From: Enterococcus saigonensis
Lineage (GTDB): Bacteria; Bacillota; Bacilli; Lactobacillales; Enterococcaceae
Reading direction: 5' to 3'
DNA length: 64,000 bases
Assembly (NCBI RefSeq): GCF_011397115.1
Contig: NZ_AP022822.1
Location: 2,584,001 to 2,648,000, forward strand
Below, piece by piece: positions 16,728-24,317 of this stretch. Made by a program: the position numbers and the translations under genes. The notes under the pieces are model-generated. The model was not told the DNA's origin, searched no databases, and worked only from the letters and a program-made list of their open reading frames with translations. Numbering within the stretch: the first letter of the stretch is position 1; each line of letters opens with the position of its first letter.

Positions 16728-18080
16728 TTAAATCGTCTCATAAACGATACGGCATAATTCCATGGGATCATCTAGTAATACGGTGTGATACAACTTAAAT
16801 TCATAAATTGCGCCCCGCTCCATTTCTGCCGGTGAAAAAATAAAGGCAAAAGAAGGCATCTGTTTGCCAGCGAACATATTGTAATGAAGTAACAAGGGAT
16901 TAAAAGCTTTAGCAATTTGTGTGGCTAATTCTTGTGTCTTGGCTGTAACTGTCAACATCATCAATATTTCATTTGGCACATAGTCTTCTGGAACAGCCAT
17001 TCCTGATACACCATTATAGCCATAAGGACGCAACCAAAAATCATAACTTTCTTTTGAAATCCCAGCTTTTTCTAGTTTTTCTATTCCTGCTTCAGATACT
17101 TCATCGATCCATTGCAAAGGTTCATTCATAATTTTGCGATCCCGAATACCCGCCATACTAACTGTTTGAAAACCAGCTATGCCTGCACCTTCTAACTTCA
17201 TCGTATACGGCAAATATTCAATTGTCGTCCCTTCAACACGCACAGCCGTATCTGAAAGAGCAGAATATTTGGCGTTTTTTGTATCAATGCGAATACCTGG
17301 TTCCGTCAGTTGAACGGGATTTGCATTTTCATAAAGTAAATGTGCCGATACGGAATAGGGTGAAACAGTACTTTGTGGCTGGACAGCTCGAATAGTAAAC
17401 CCTTTATCATCCACTTCCATAAAAACACCGCCTTGTAGACCGGCACTGGTACAGACGCCACCACATTCGACAGTTTTTGCTGCGTGCCAACAAGATGCCG
17501 GATCACAGCCTTTTAAAAGTGGATAGGCGGCAATTACTGCCGTGTCAGTTGAACGTCCGCCAATAATAATATCCGCACCATTTTTGAAGGCTTCTTGATA
17601 AGGTTCTGCTCCTAGTAAAGCAACAATTGTCTCACATTCGTCAAAAGTCGCTTCAGTAATCACAGGTGCGCCGTGTAGCCCTTGCACTTTATCCTCATGA
17701 TACTTTTGTTTGATAGTTTTTCGATCTTGTTGTGAATATATCTTGGCAATTTTTTTATGGATACCTGCTTCTTGACAGATTTCAACAATTAATTGGTAAA
17801 CAGTATCGACGCCTTCATCTGAGCCGCACGTTCCCGCTGTCCCGACAGTCATCGGGATTTTTAACTTGTCTGCCCCTAGTACCATCCGTTTTAAATCTCG
17901 CTTCACATCTTCAATAGCATATTTTCCATGACCAGAGCCCAAATAGTACGGCCCCGAATCTGTTGAACCAGCATCACTTGAAATAATATCTGGTTTCATC
18001 AAAAGACCTGCTTCAAAGGCTTCTTGCGTACAATTCAATCCTACTGCCCCATAGGGAACAAAGACTTTTACACTTTCCAT
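16728..18080 (-). CDS. AtuA/DUF1446 family acyclic terpene utilization-like protein
   Basis: 450 aa. Family signatures include DIISSDAGSTDSGPYYLGSG near the N-terminus, VGTAGTCGSDEGVDT, the ADIIIGGRSTDTAVIAAYPL segment, and HAAKTVECGGVCT. Named after AtuA of Pseudomonas citronellol/geraniol degradation, but the reaction is not established. It is paired with DUF4387 and transcribed divergently from a LysR regulator across a perfect 12-bp inverted repeat. No CoA-transferase or carboxylase gene is adjacent, so the pathway here is not known. Confidence 0.85.
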   Translation of the reverse strand: MESVKVFVPYGAVGLNCTQEAFEAGLLMKPDIISSDAGSTDSGPYYLGSGHGKYAIEDVKRDLKRMVLGADKLKIPMTVGTAGTCGSDEGVDTVYQLIVEICQEAGIHKKIAKIYSQQDRKTIKQKYHEDKVQGLHGAPVITEATFDECETIVALLGAEPYQEAFKNGADIIIGGRSTDTAVIAAYPLLKGCDPASCWHAAKTVECGGVCTSAGLQGGVFMEVDDKGFTIRAVQPQSTVSPYSVSAHLLYENANPVQLTEPGIRIDTKNAKYSALSDTAVRVEGTTIEYLPYTMKLEGAGIAGFQTVSMAGIRDRKIMNEPLQWIDEVSEAGIEKLEKAGISKESYDFWLRPYGYNGVSGMAVPEDYVPNEILMMLTVTAKTQELATQIAKAFNPLLLHYNMFAGKQMPSFAFIFSPAEMERGAIYEFKLYHTVLLDDPMELCRIVYETI

Positions 18081-18189
18081 TATTAATCCCTCCGCAATCC
18101 ACTGAAAATTTTTGGTTTTGTATAACAGCTGTCCTACTTTACTTTATTATAGATAGCGCATACAATAATGTAAAATGCCATTTTTTATA

Positions 18190-18219
18190 TTTATCTATAA
18201 CATAAAAGTTATAGATAAA
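18190..18219. promoter_or_regulatory. Perfect 12-bp inverted repeat, probable LysR box
   Basis: TTTATCTATAAC, 6-nt spacer, GTTATAGATAAA. It lies between the divergent atuA-like and lysR genes; a half-site (TTATAGATA) recurs at about 18147. This is the expected position of the LysR recognition and activation sites. Confidence 0.7.
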
Positions 18220-18262
18220 ATCACCCACAATTTTCTTACTGCTTTTATTTAGGAGAAATTTT

Positions 18263-19171
18263 ATGATTAATGAAAAACACATTCACTACTTATTAACAGT
18301 GGCAAATGAACACAGTATTACAGCCGCTGCCAAGAAACTTTTTATTTCACAACCTGCTCTTAGTCGCTTTATTCGCGAGGTAGAACGCACCATCGGCACC
18401 CCTCTTTTCATTCGCGACCGTGGCAATCTCCATCTCACTAAAGCAGGGGAGATTTATCTAAAAGGTTGCCAAGATGTCTGGCACCTCGCACAATCTACCA
18501 CAAAAGAAATCACAGAATTAACCCATGGTCACACGGGAAAAATTACACTTGGCGTCACGCCATTAACCGGTGAATTTGTCTTTCCTGCAATTTTAGATAC
18601 ATTTTCCCAAGCATTTCCCCACGTTGAATTAACATTGCAAGAAGAGCGGATGAGTGTATTGTATGAGCGGGTAAAAAAAGGCGCGGTCGATATCGCCCTC
18701 GTTTACCAAAATCACGACCCTGAATTGACCTTCCATTATATTTATGAAAACCCAATTTATATCCAAGTACCGCCTTCTTTTGCAGTTAAAAATGAAATAA
18801 GATCAAAAAAAGAACCCTTTACAGCAATATCTCCCACACAATTAGCCAATCAAGCGATGATTTTATTAAAAAAGGGGCGGGAAATGCGGGAAATTGCAAC
18901 AAGCTTTTTTGAAAACTTTCAAATTGTGCCTGCCAAAATTTTAGAAACTGAAAATATTCACTTGGCCAGTAATCTTGTCAGCTTAGATAAAGGATTTACC
19001 TTTGTTCCCGCGATATTTTGCCGAAAACGCCAACCCACCGATTCTAACTTTTATGTGCAGCTAGACGATTATCCCCTAAAACGCGAACTATTCTGCTGTC
19101 ACAGAAAAAATGCCTATTTAACTGAAGCAGAGCAATTTTTAATCCGTGAACTTCCTAAAATATTGGCTTAA
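18263..19171 (+). CDS. LysR family regulator of the atuA-DUF4387 genes
   Basis: 302 aa. The N-terminal HTH is classic (HYLLTVANEHSITAAAKKLFISQPALSRFIREVERTIGTPLF), followed by the effector-binding domain (HTGKITLGVTPLTGEFVFPAIL). A GGAGA site precedes the ATG. Divergent placement next to the AtuA-like gene and the shared inverted repeat suggest it activates that pair in response to their substrate. Confidence 0.88.
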   Translation: MINEKHIHYLLTVANEHSITAAAKKLFISQPALSRFIREVERTIGTPLFIRDRGNLHLTKAGEIYLKGCQDVWHLAQSTTKEITELTHGHTGKITLGVTPLTGEFVFPAILDTFSQAFPHVELTLQEERMSVLYERVKKGAVDIALVYQNHDPELTFHYIYENPIYIQVPPSFAVKNEIRSKKEPFTAISPTQLANQAMILLKKGREMREIATSFFENFQIVPAKILETENIHLASNLVSLDKGFTFVPAIFCRKRQPTDSNFYVQLDDYPLKRELFCCHRKNAYLTEAEQFLIRELPKILA

Positions 19172-19550
19172 GGTAAATTGCGGGACGGATTGCAATTCAC
19201 CGCTACACACATTGCCTATTCAACGTGTGTAGTCGTTTTCCCCGTACTTTACACGTCGCTTTTTGGTCTCTGGATTACTTACGCTACTGCAGTTTGCAAC
19301 CTAATAATGTGTATTCAGCCAAACGTTTCTTTACCAAAGTAGCTTTGCAAATACCGGATAATACGCATCGTTACGTTGGACGCTTTTAGCTGACACGCTT
19401 CACGAGATGAGCATTTTTCGCGTCAGACAGCTTAACATGATGGAGAATCGTTGTCACATGCGCTGGCTAATCAAATAAGAAACCAATTCATACGGTTCTC
19501 TCCGATTGTTTTTAGTAATGAAAGCGAGAAAAAAGGGATTAGAAAAAATT
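19172..19550. other. Intergenic stretch with small hairpin, no supportable gene
   Basis: About 380 bases between convergent LysR genes. It contains CTACACAC/GTGTGTAG arms (about 19212-19241), usable as a terminator, and short reading frames that do not look coding. The composition is slightly more GC-rich than its neighbours. No known repeat family is recognised. Confidence 0.35.
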
Positions 19551-20429
19551 TCACCCCTTTCCTCTATTTTGAACTAATAGCTCCAGAAACTTATTGGATA
19601 CATTTGAAAAAACTTGATTTTTTTTCCAGATTATATTGGTTCGCGCTTCAAGAGGTGGTGAAAATGGAATGAAATTCAACCCACTATTTCTCGTATTTAT
19701 GATTCCATCGATACACAAAGCAACGATATCACTTTCTTTAACAAGTAATGACGCGTTGTAAAGGAGATTATATGAACCGACAATTTTGAATTTATCCAGA
19801 TTGCCGCCTAGCCACTCAGACAATTGATTGTCTACTTGAGATTGGCTGGAAATTAATAATCTTTGTGCTTTGAGGTCTGAAGGAGAAACTTTACTTTTTT
19901 TTGCTAGTGGATGATACTCGTTTACTAATACACCCCATTGATCAAACTGAGAAAGTGGAAGATAATCGTATTTTTTCTTATCAACAGGATCAATCACCAA
20001 CCCAAAATCCAATAATCCAGCGTCAACTTTTTCTTTAATGTCATCTGCATTCCCACTATACAAATTGACATTGACCTCAGCGTAGCGTTGCAATAATTGG
20101 TTTAGGATTTCCGCAATCCATTGAAATGTTTCTGTTTCTCCGCTACCAATGGAGAGCGTTCCACCAATCACTTTTTCTTTTTTTAAATTTTTTTCAGTAC
20201 TTTCCACTAACGAAAGAATTTCTTTGCTTCGATTATATAAGTAAATCCCCGCTTCTGTTAACGTGATTTCGCGGTTGCCTCTAGTAAATAATTGCACTCC
20301 AAGTTCTTCTTCAAGTTCTTTTAACTGTTTGGATAACGTCGGTTGTGACAAAAACAACGCGTCGGCGGCTTTCGTTATATTTTTTTCCTCTACTACTTTC
20401 AAAAAATATTTTATTACTCTTAAATCCAT
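19551..20429 (-). CDS. LysR family transcriptional regulator
   Basis: About 292 aa from ATG 20429, which follows GGGAGGG; the longer frame to 20501 has no such site. The HTH is MDLRVIKYFLKVVEEKNITKAADALFLSQPTLSKQLKELEEELG, then a LysR substrate domain (GGTLSIGSGETE). It is divergent from the acetyltransferase-SDR pair. A near-palindrome (20490-20509) in between is a candidate LysR box. Confidence 0.88.
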   Translation of the reverse strand: MDLRVIKYFLKVVEEKNITKAADALFLSQPTLSKQLKELEEELGVQLFTRGNREITLTEAGIYLYNRSKEILSLVESTEKNLKKEKVIGGTLSIGSGETETFQWIAEILNQLLQRYAEVNVNLYSGNADDIKEKVDAGLLDFGLVIDPVDKKKYDYLPLSQFDQWGVLVNEYHPLAKKSKVSPSDLKAQRLLISSQSQVDNQLSEWLGGNLDKFKIVGSYNLLYNASLLVKESDIVALCIDGIINTRNSGLNFIPFSPPLEARTNIIWKKNQVFSNVSNKFLELLVQNRGKG

Positions 20430-20489
20430 CTTATCCCTCCCATAGTTAAAAGTTATTGGTAGATATAATATATAAGTATTTTTCATCCT

Positions 20490-20509
20490 AAGTATAGTCA
20501 ACTACACTT
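20490..20509. promoter_or_regulatory. Candidate LysR box (T-N11-A type)
   Basis: AAGTATAGTCAACTACACTT, a near-palindrome between the divergent lysR and acetyltransferase genes. Confidence 0.45.
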
Positions 20510-20536
20510 ATCTTAACAATGACAGGAGGAGAATTT

Positions 20537-21112
20537 ATGAGGAATGACCTTTTAACAAGTATTCAAAATAAAAAAATTTTTCAAAACTCTGATATTTTCG
20601 AAAAGATTCATGAAATAAAGAGCAAAAATGAAGAAACACTTTTTCAACTGAATGCAACGTATCATTCCAATAGCGAGATCTTAAAATATCTGGAAATGAC
20701 AACTGCACAAAAAATTGATCCCACTGTTTCGATTTCATTACCATTTTTTAGTGATTTTGGTCGCCATATCAAATTTGGAAAGAACATATTTATCAATCAA
20801 AATGTGAGTTTTGTCGACTTGGGTGGAATCACAGTCGAAGACCAGGTACTGATTGGTCCGATGAGTCGGCTAATAACAGTAAATCATTTGATTGACCCGG
20901 TTGAAAGACGCGGATTATTCGTAAGTCCTATAAAAATAAAAAAGAATGCTTGGATAGGAGCAAACGTCACTATTTTACCTGGCGTAACGATTGGCGAAAA
21001 TTCAATTGTAGCCGCGGACTCTACCGTTACGAAAGATGTCGCGGATAATGTCATCGTAGCTGGTTCGCCTGCAACCATAAAAAAAGTGATTGGAGAGGAA
21101 AAATATGCGTAA
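20537..21112 (+). CDS. Hexapeptide-repeat O-acetyltransferase (maltose/galactoside acetyltransferase family)
   Basis: 191 aa from the ATG after GGAGGAG. The C-terminal left-handed beta-helix is evident: repeated I-G-x-N-V/I units such as IKFGKNIFINQNVSFVDLGGI, WIGANVTILPGVTIGENSIVAADSTV, and the closing NVIVAGSPATIKKVI. The His of the LITVNHLIDP segment is the usual catalytic region. It overlaps the SDR gene by 8 bp. Acceptor unknown. Confidence 0.85.
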   Translation: MRNDLLTSIQNKKIFQNSDIFEKIHEIKSKNEETLFQLNATYHSNSEILKYLEMTTAQKIDPTVSISLPFFSDFGRHIKFGKNIFINQNVSFVDLGGITVEDQVLIGPMSRLITVNHLIDPVERRGLFVSPIKIKKNAWIGANVTILPGVTIGENSIVAADSTVTKDVADNVIVAGSPATIKKVIGEEKYA

Positions 21113-21845
21113 ATGGAATGAAAAAGTAATTGTCATCATGGGAGCTTCTTCTGGAATCGGAGAAGCAACTGCAAAACTTCTTGCTGCAAAAGGTGCAAAG
21201 CTCGTCATTGCTGCAAGAAGAAAAGAGCGAATTGAAGCTCTAGCAAAAAGTTTGGGGGACAACGTATATTCTTGCCAAGCAGATGTAAGAAAGCGTGAAC
21301 AAGTAAGAAATGTAATCCGTTTTGCCATAGAAAAATTTGGCAGAGTCGATGTATTGTTCAATAATGCAGGAATTATGCCACAAGGCAATTTATCACAACT
21401 AGAATTTGACAAATGGTACGAAATGCTAGACATCAATATCATGGGTGTCTTAAATGGAATAGGCGCTGTATTGCCCCTTATGCAAAAACAAAAAAGCGGA
21501 CTAATTATTACAACCGATTCCGTTGCGGGTCACGTTGTGTACCCCGGTTCAGCCGTTTACAACGGTACTAAATATGCTGTTCGAGCAATTATGGAAGGAT
21601 TACGTCAAGAAGAAAGAGACAATGGCATTCGTTCCACTATCGTTTCTCCCGGCATGGTCTCTACGGAACTATTTCATACTGTAGGAGATCCAGCGATTGA
21701 AACTTCATTACGAACGATTTCTGAAAAACCCGGCAACAGTCTATCACCAGAAGATGTTGCCCGAGCAGTTCTGTATGCAATCGAGCAACCAGACTCGGTC
21801 ACAATCAGCGAAATTTTATTACGTCCATCCAAGCAAGTGATTTAA
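21105..21845 (+). CDS. SDR family NAD(P)-dependent oxidoreductase
   Basis: 246 aa. The classical SDR motifs are complete: GASSGIG (cofactor), NNAG (FNNAGIMPQG), catalytic Ser in TTDSVAGH, YNGTKYAV (YxxxK), and the IVSPGMVSTEL segment. An Arg-rich stretch after the second strand (AARRKERIEAL) favours NADP. The start is ATG 21105 after GGAGAGG. It is co-translated with the acetyltransferase and presumably controlled by the divergent LysR. Confidence 0.9.
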   Translation: MRKWNEKVIVIMGASSGIGEATAKLLAAKGAKLVIAARRKERIEALAKSLGDNVYSCQADVRKREQVRNVIRFAIEKFGRVDVLFNNAGIMPQGNLSQLEFDKWYEMLDINIMGVLNGIGAVLPLMQKQKSGLIITTDSVAGHVVYPGSAVYNGTKYAVRAIMEGLRQEERDNGIRSTIVSPGMVSTELFHTVGDPAIETSLRTISEKPGNSLSPEDVARAVLYAIEQPDSVTISEILLRPSKQVI

Positions 21846-21855
21846 AACTGAGACC

Positions 21856-22347
21856 ATGAAATTCTTTTTTAGAGTCGGTTTAACAACCCTTCTCCTATTT
21901 TTAATAAGTGGATGTATGAAAGATGAACAGAGGATTGACTACGATGATAAAATTGCCAATAAAGCTACCATCACCAAAAACAGCACAAAAAAATATACAA
22001 ACGAGGCTTCTGAATTGATCATTTATATGAATCAGAAAAAAGCAATCGTACATTGGGAAAAAAATGAAACAGTGCCTGCGTTATTAGAGGTGTTACCCGC
22101 TGATTTCCAAATGGAAGACCTTTATGGAAATGAAAAATATCTACGATTAAGCCGACCAATCCCTTCAAATGAAGTATTCGTCCATCAGATAAAAGCTGGT
22201 GATGTCATGCTTTACGGAAATGATACTTTGGTTATTTTCTACAAAGATTTTTCTACACCGTATGCTTATACAAAAATCGGTCACATAGAAGCTATAAAAA
22301 AGATGTCGCTTATGAAAGGTGTTCTTCAGGTACATGTTCAGCGGTAG
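21856..22347 (+). CDS. Cyclophilin-like-fold lipoprotein
   Basis: 163 aa. A lipoprotein signal is seen at the N-terminus (LLFLISGC, lipobox Cys near residue 21). The C-terminal domain has the small cyclophilin-like fold pattern: LLEVLPADFQMEDLYG, then IKAGDVMLYGNDTLVIFYKDFSTPYAYTKIGHI. Proteins of this kind are often encoded with SDR and LysR genes, as here; 10 bp separate it from the SDR stop. Function unknown. Confidence 0.75.
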   Translation: MKFFFRVGLTTLLLFLISGCMKDEQRIDYDDKIANKATITKNSTKKYTNEASELIIYMNQKKAIVHWEKNETVPALLEVLPADFQMEDLYGNEKYLRLSRPIPSNEVFVHQIKAGDVMLYGNDTLVIFYKDFSTPYAYTKIGHIEAIKKMSLMKGVLQVHVQR

Positions 22348-22405
22348 GTGCCGTGCAGGAAGCACTTCATTATTTTTAAATTTAGATAAACGTGAATTAT
22401 ACGAA

Positions 22406-22440
22406 ACTCCATCATCTCTAATTGGTGATTGAGTTTTTTT
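22406..22440 (+). terminator. Terminator after the lipoprotein gene
   Basis: AACTC...ATCA and TGAT..GAGTT pair around a short loop, followed by TTTTTTT. Confidence 0.6.
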
Positions 22441-22574
22441 GATGGAAAAATATTTTTAGTTTAGCTTTCATTTTGTAAAAAAGATATTGCTATAATGAAA
22501 AACTTATTTGTTGCAAAAACTTTTTTCAAGCGTAGTAACCAACGACAGGATAAAGAATTGAACATTTTGCTAAC

Positions 22575-22612
22575 GCAAAAAAAGACGCTTCGCAAAGTGA
22601 ATTGCGAAACGC
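22575..22612 (-). terminator. Displaced original rpsI terminator
   Basis: Read on the minus strand: a 10-bp stem CGTTTCGCAA/TTGCGAAGCG followed by TCTTTTTTT. It sits just left of the 14-bp rpsI-end stub at 22639-22652. The present rpsI terminator near 51825 has the same layout, so this is very likely the native one, pushed about 29 kb away by the inserted elements. Confidence 0.75.
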
Positions 22613-22638
22613 CTGAAAGTACTGATATGAAACTGTTC

Positions 22639-22652
22639 TTAACGTTTTGAGA
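22639..22652. repeat. Left attachment site of IME1 (14-bp rpsI end)
   Basis: TTAACGTTTTGAGA, identical to 30382-30395, and similar to the present rpsI end at 51881-51894 (two differences). On the minus strand it encodes the last residues SKR and the stop of S9. It marks the outer left boundary of the island. Confidence 0.75.
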
Positions 22653-22766
22653 TGTGACTCGTACTTATTACAAGTACTTCTATCAATAGAAATCCAATTA
22701 TATCAACATTACAAACATCTAAAAAACAGTTTGATATGGATAAAATAGGATTAATATTGATATTAC

Positions 22767-22786
22767 TTGAACCAATTTGAACCAAA
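22767..22786 (+). repeat. Integrase arm-type repeats, left end of IME1
   Basis: TTGAACCAATTTGAACCAAA: two 9-bp units, 10 bp apart. The same pair, in the same orientation and with one change, follows the IME1 integrase stop at 30327-30346. Sites recognised by the integrase N-terminal domain are expected at both ends. Confidence 0.6.
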
Positions 22787-23192
22787 GATGAATGGTAGTT
22801 GAATACAATTTTCTTACTAGTTTATCAATCTTTTTTAGAGTTATTCCTCCCCTCTTATTTATTTGAGACCGTATTGATGGCTGGATAGCTGTCTAATAGG
22901 GGTTTCAAGGCCAGAATTAGCTAAGCTACTAGATTCTCGAATAATTGTATAAGCCGGTCACACCTACTTAAATGTGATTGAGAAGGTCAAATATAGGGTC
23001 AAAAAATACTCGTCAGTATGTCAGATAGATAAATCCAATTTTACGCCAAAAGCAGATCCTTTTCTCTTAAAATAGTAAGAGCCATCGAAGATTTATGTTT
23101 CACTTCGCACGGCTTTTACTTTAATTTTCCAATTTATCAAAAGGACATTTTACGTCTTTTTATCTTTTACCGAGATAGATGACAGTTGCTAC
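22787..23192. other. Non-coding left part of IME1
   Basis: About 400 bases with no supportable gene. A stem-loop around 23070-23121 (AGTAA-AGCC with GGCT-TTACT) lies downstream of arsC and may end its transcript. Confidence 0.4.
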
Positions 23193-23600
23193 TTAATCTA
23201 GCAAATTCGCTACACGACTTTTTATATCATCTCTAATTTCTCTGAATTTATTAATGATTTCTTCCTCTGTTCCAGTTGCTTTGGCTGGATCTTCCAAATC
23301 CCAATGAACATGCTTAATCCCTTTTGGAATTACTGGACATTTATCTTTGGCATCGCCACATAGCGTAATAATTAGGTCTGCTTGATTAAAATAATCCATA
23401 TCGATCAAATCAGATGTTTGCGTAGAGATATCTATCCCTTCCTCAGCCATTACTTGAACGGCTCTAGGATTTAACCCATGTTGTTCAATGCCGGCGCTTT
23501 TAATTTCAAATTCATCTGTTGGCAAAATCGCTTTCCCATAGCCTTCTGCAATTTGACTACGACAAGAATTGCCTGTACATAAAAAGTAAATTTTTCTCAT
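23193..23600 (-). CDS. arsC: Arsenate reductase, thioredoxin-coupled (LMW phosphatase fold)
   Basis: 135 aa. It reduces arsenate to arsenite with three cysteines, all present: the N-terminal P-loop CTGNSCRS (Cys8 and Cys13, with Arg14), and LCGDAKDKCP near residues 81-90 holding the other two. DPAKATGTEEE is the acid-loop segment. A GGAGG site precedes the ATG. The gene just upstream on the same strand is only a remnant of an ACR3 pump, so arsenite made here has no encoded exporter in the element. Confidence 0.9.
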   Translation of the reverse strand: MRKIYFLCTGNSCRSQIAEGYGKAILPTDEFEIKSAGIEQHGLNPRAVQVMAEEGIDISTQTSDLIDMDYFNQADLIITLCGDAKDKCPVIPKGIKHVHWDLEDPAKATGTEEEIINKFREIRDDIKSRVANLLD

Positions 23601-23617
23601 TATTATTTCCTCCGATA

Positions 23618-23725
23618 TCAGACAATTCTGATGGATTTTGAATGAACCAATTTTTTTGTGCGATTAGATATTTTAACTAACAGTAACATGACTGGCACTT
23701 CAACTAAGATGCCAACTGCCGGCGC
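23618..23725 (-). pseudogene. C-terminal remnant of ACR3-type arsenite efflux pump
   Basis: A short minus-strand reading frame directly before arsC encodes APAVGILVEVPVMLLLVKIS followed by about 15 residues and a stop. The phrase (V)G-x-LVEVPVM-x-x-LV is the conserved final membrane helix of ACR3/ArsB permeases. Upstream the frame runs into a stop, so only the last 35 or so residues survive. The order pump then arsC is the normal ars operon order. Confidence 0.7.
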
Positions 23726-23892
23726 TTATGTAAAAATATAGATAATCATCTATGTTTTGTCAAATGCTTCTGTCTTTCAGTTCAAATTAATTAGTTTATT
23801 ATTTGCATTCGATTCAATCTAATTTGAAAATCACTACTTATATAGATGCATCCATACAATCTATATAACTCCTCACATATTCAAATTAAAAT

Positions 23893-23943
23893 TTGATTAT
23901 TCTATTAATCTATGATACACTACATTCAAATATCCATTAGAAT
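23893..23943 (+). promoter_or_regulatory. cadCA promoter and CadC operator
   Basis: A -35 TTGATT (23893-23898), 17-bp spacer and -10 TACACT (23916-23921) are followed by an imperfect dyad (ATTC...GAAT, 23923-23942) between the promoter and the cadC ribosome binding site. This is the usual place where CadC binds and is released by Cd(II), Pb(II) or Zn(II). Confidence 0.65.
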
Positions 23944-23957
23944 AAAGGAGGAGCTGT

Positions 23958-24317
23958 ATGAAAAACGAAATTTGTGAAATCTCATGTGTTCATGAAGATA
24001 AAGTTTTACTAGGAAAAGAAAAGTTACAAACTGAGGATATTTCGAGCTTAAAAAGTGTCTTCAAAATTTTAGCTGATGAGAATCGCTTAAAAATTATCTA
24101 CGCCCTAAGTTATGAGGATGAATTATGTGTATGTGATATCGCAGCAACTATCGAGGCAACCGTGGCAACAACCTCACACCATTTATTATCATTGAAAAAA
24201 AATGGAATTGTTGTGAGTCGGAAAGTAGGGAAATTGGTTTATTACTCTATCAAGAATGATAAATTTGTCCAACTACTAAATTCCAAACTGTATTTAGAAG
24301 ATGAGGTGCTAGTATGA
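23958..24317 (+). CDS. cadC: CadC, ArsR/SmtB-family metal-responsive repressor
   Basis: 119 aa. Metal ligands typical of CadC are visible: N-terminal Cys in CEISC and the ELCVCD pair at the start of the DNA-binding domain. The HTH is VCDIAATIEATVATTSHHLLSLKKNGIV and the C-terminal wing VGKLVYYSI. It overlaps cadA by 4 bp and has a GGAGG site. It represses the cad operon until soft metal ions bind. Confidence 0.92.
   Translation: MKNEICEISCVHEDKVLLGKEKLQTEDISSLKSVFKILADENRLKIIYALSYEDELCVCDIAATIEATVATTSHHLLSLKKNGIVVSRKVGKLVYYSIKNDKFVQLLNSKLYLEDEVLV

Noticed and set aside
19451..19672. 73-aa frame between the convergent LysR genes
   Set aside because: Overlaps the end of the second LysR gene, no ribosome binding site, no family features.
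21002..21442. 146-aa reading frame opposite the acetyltransferase/SDR genes
   Set aside because: Antisense shadow of well-supported genes, rich in Ser/Phe/Leu without domain features.
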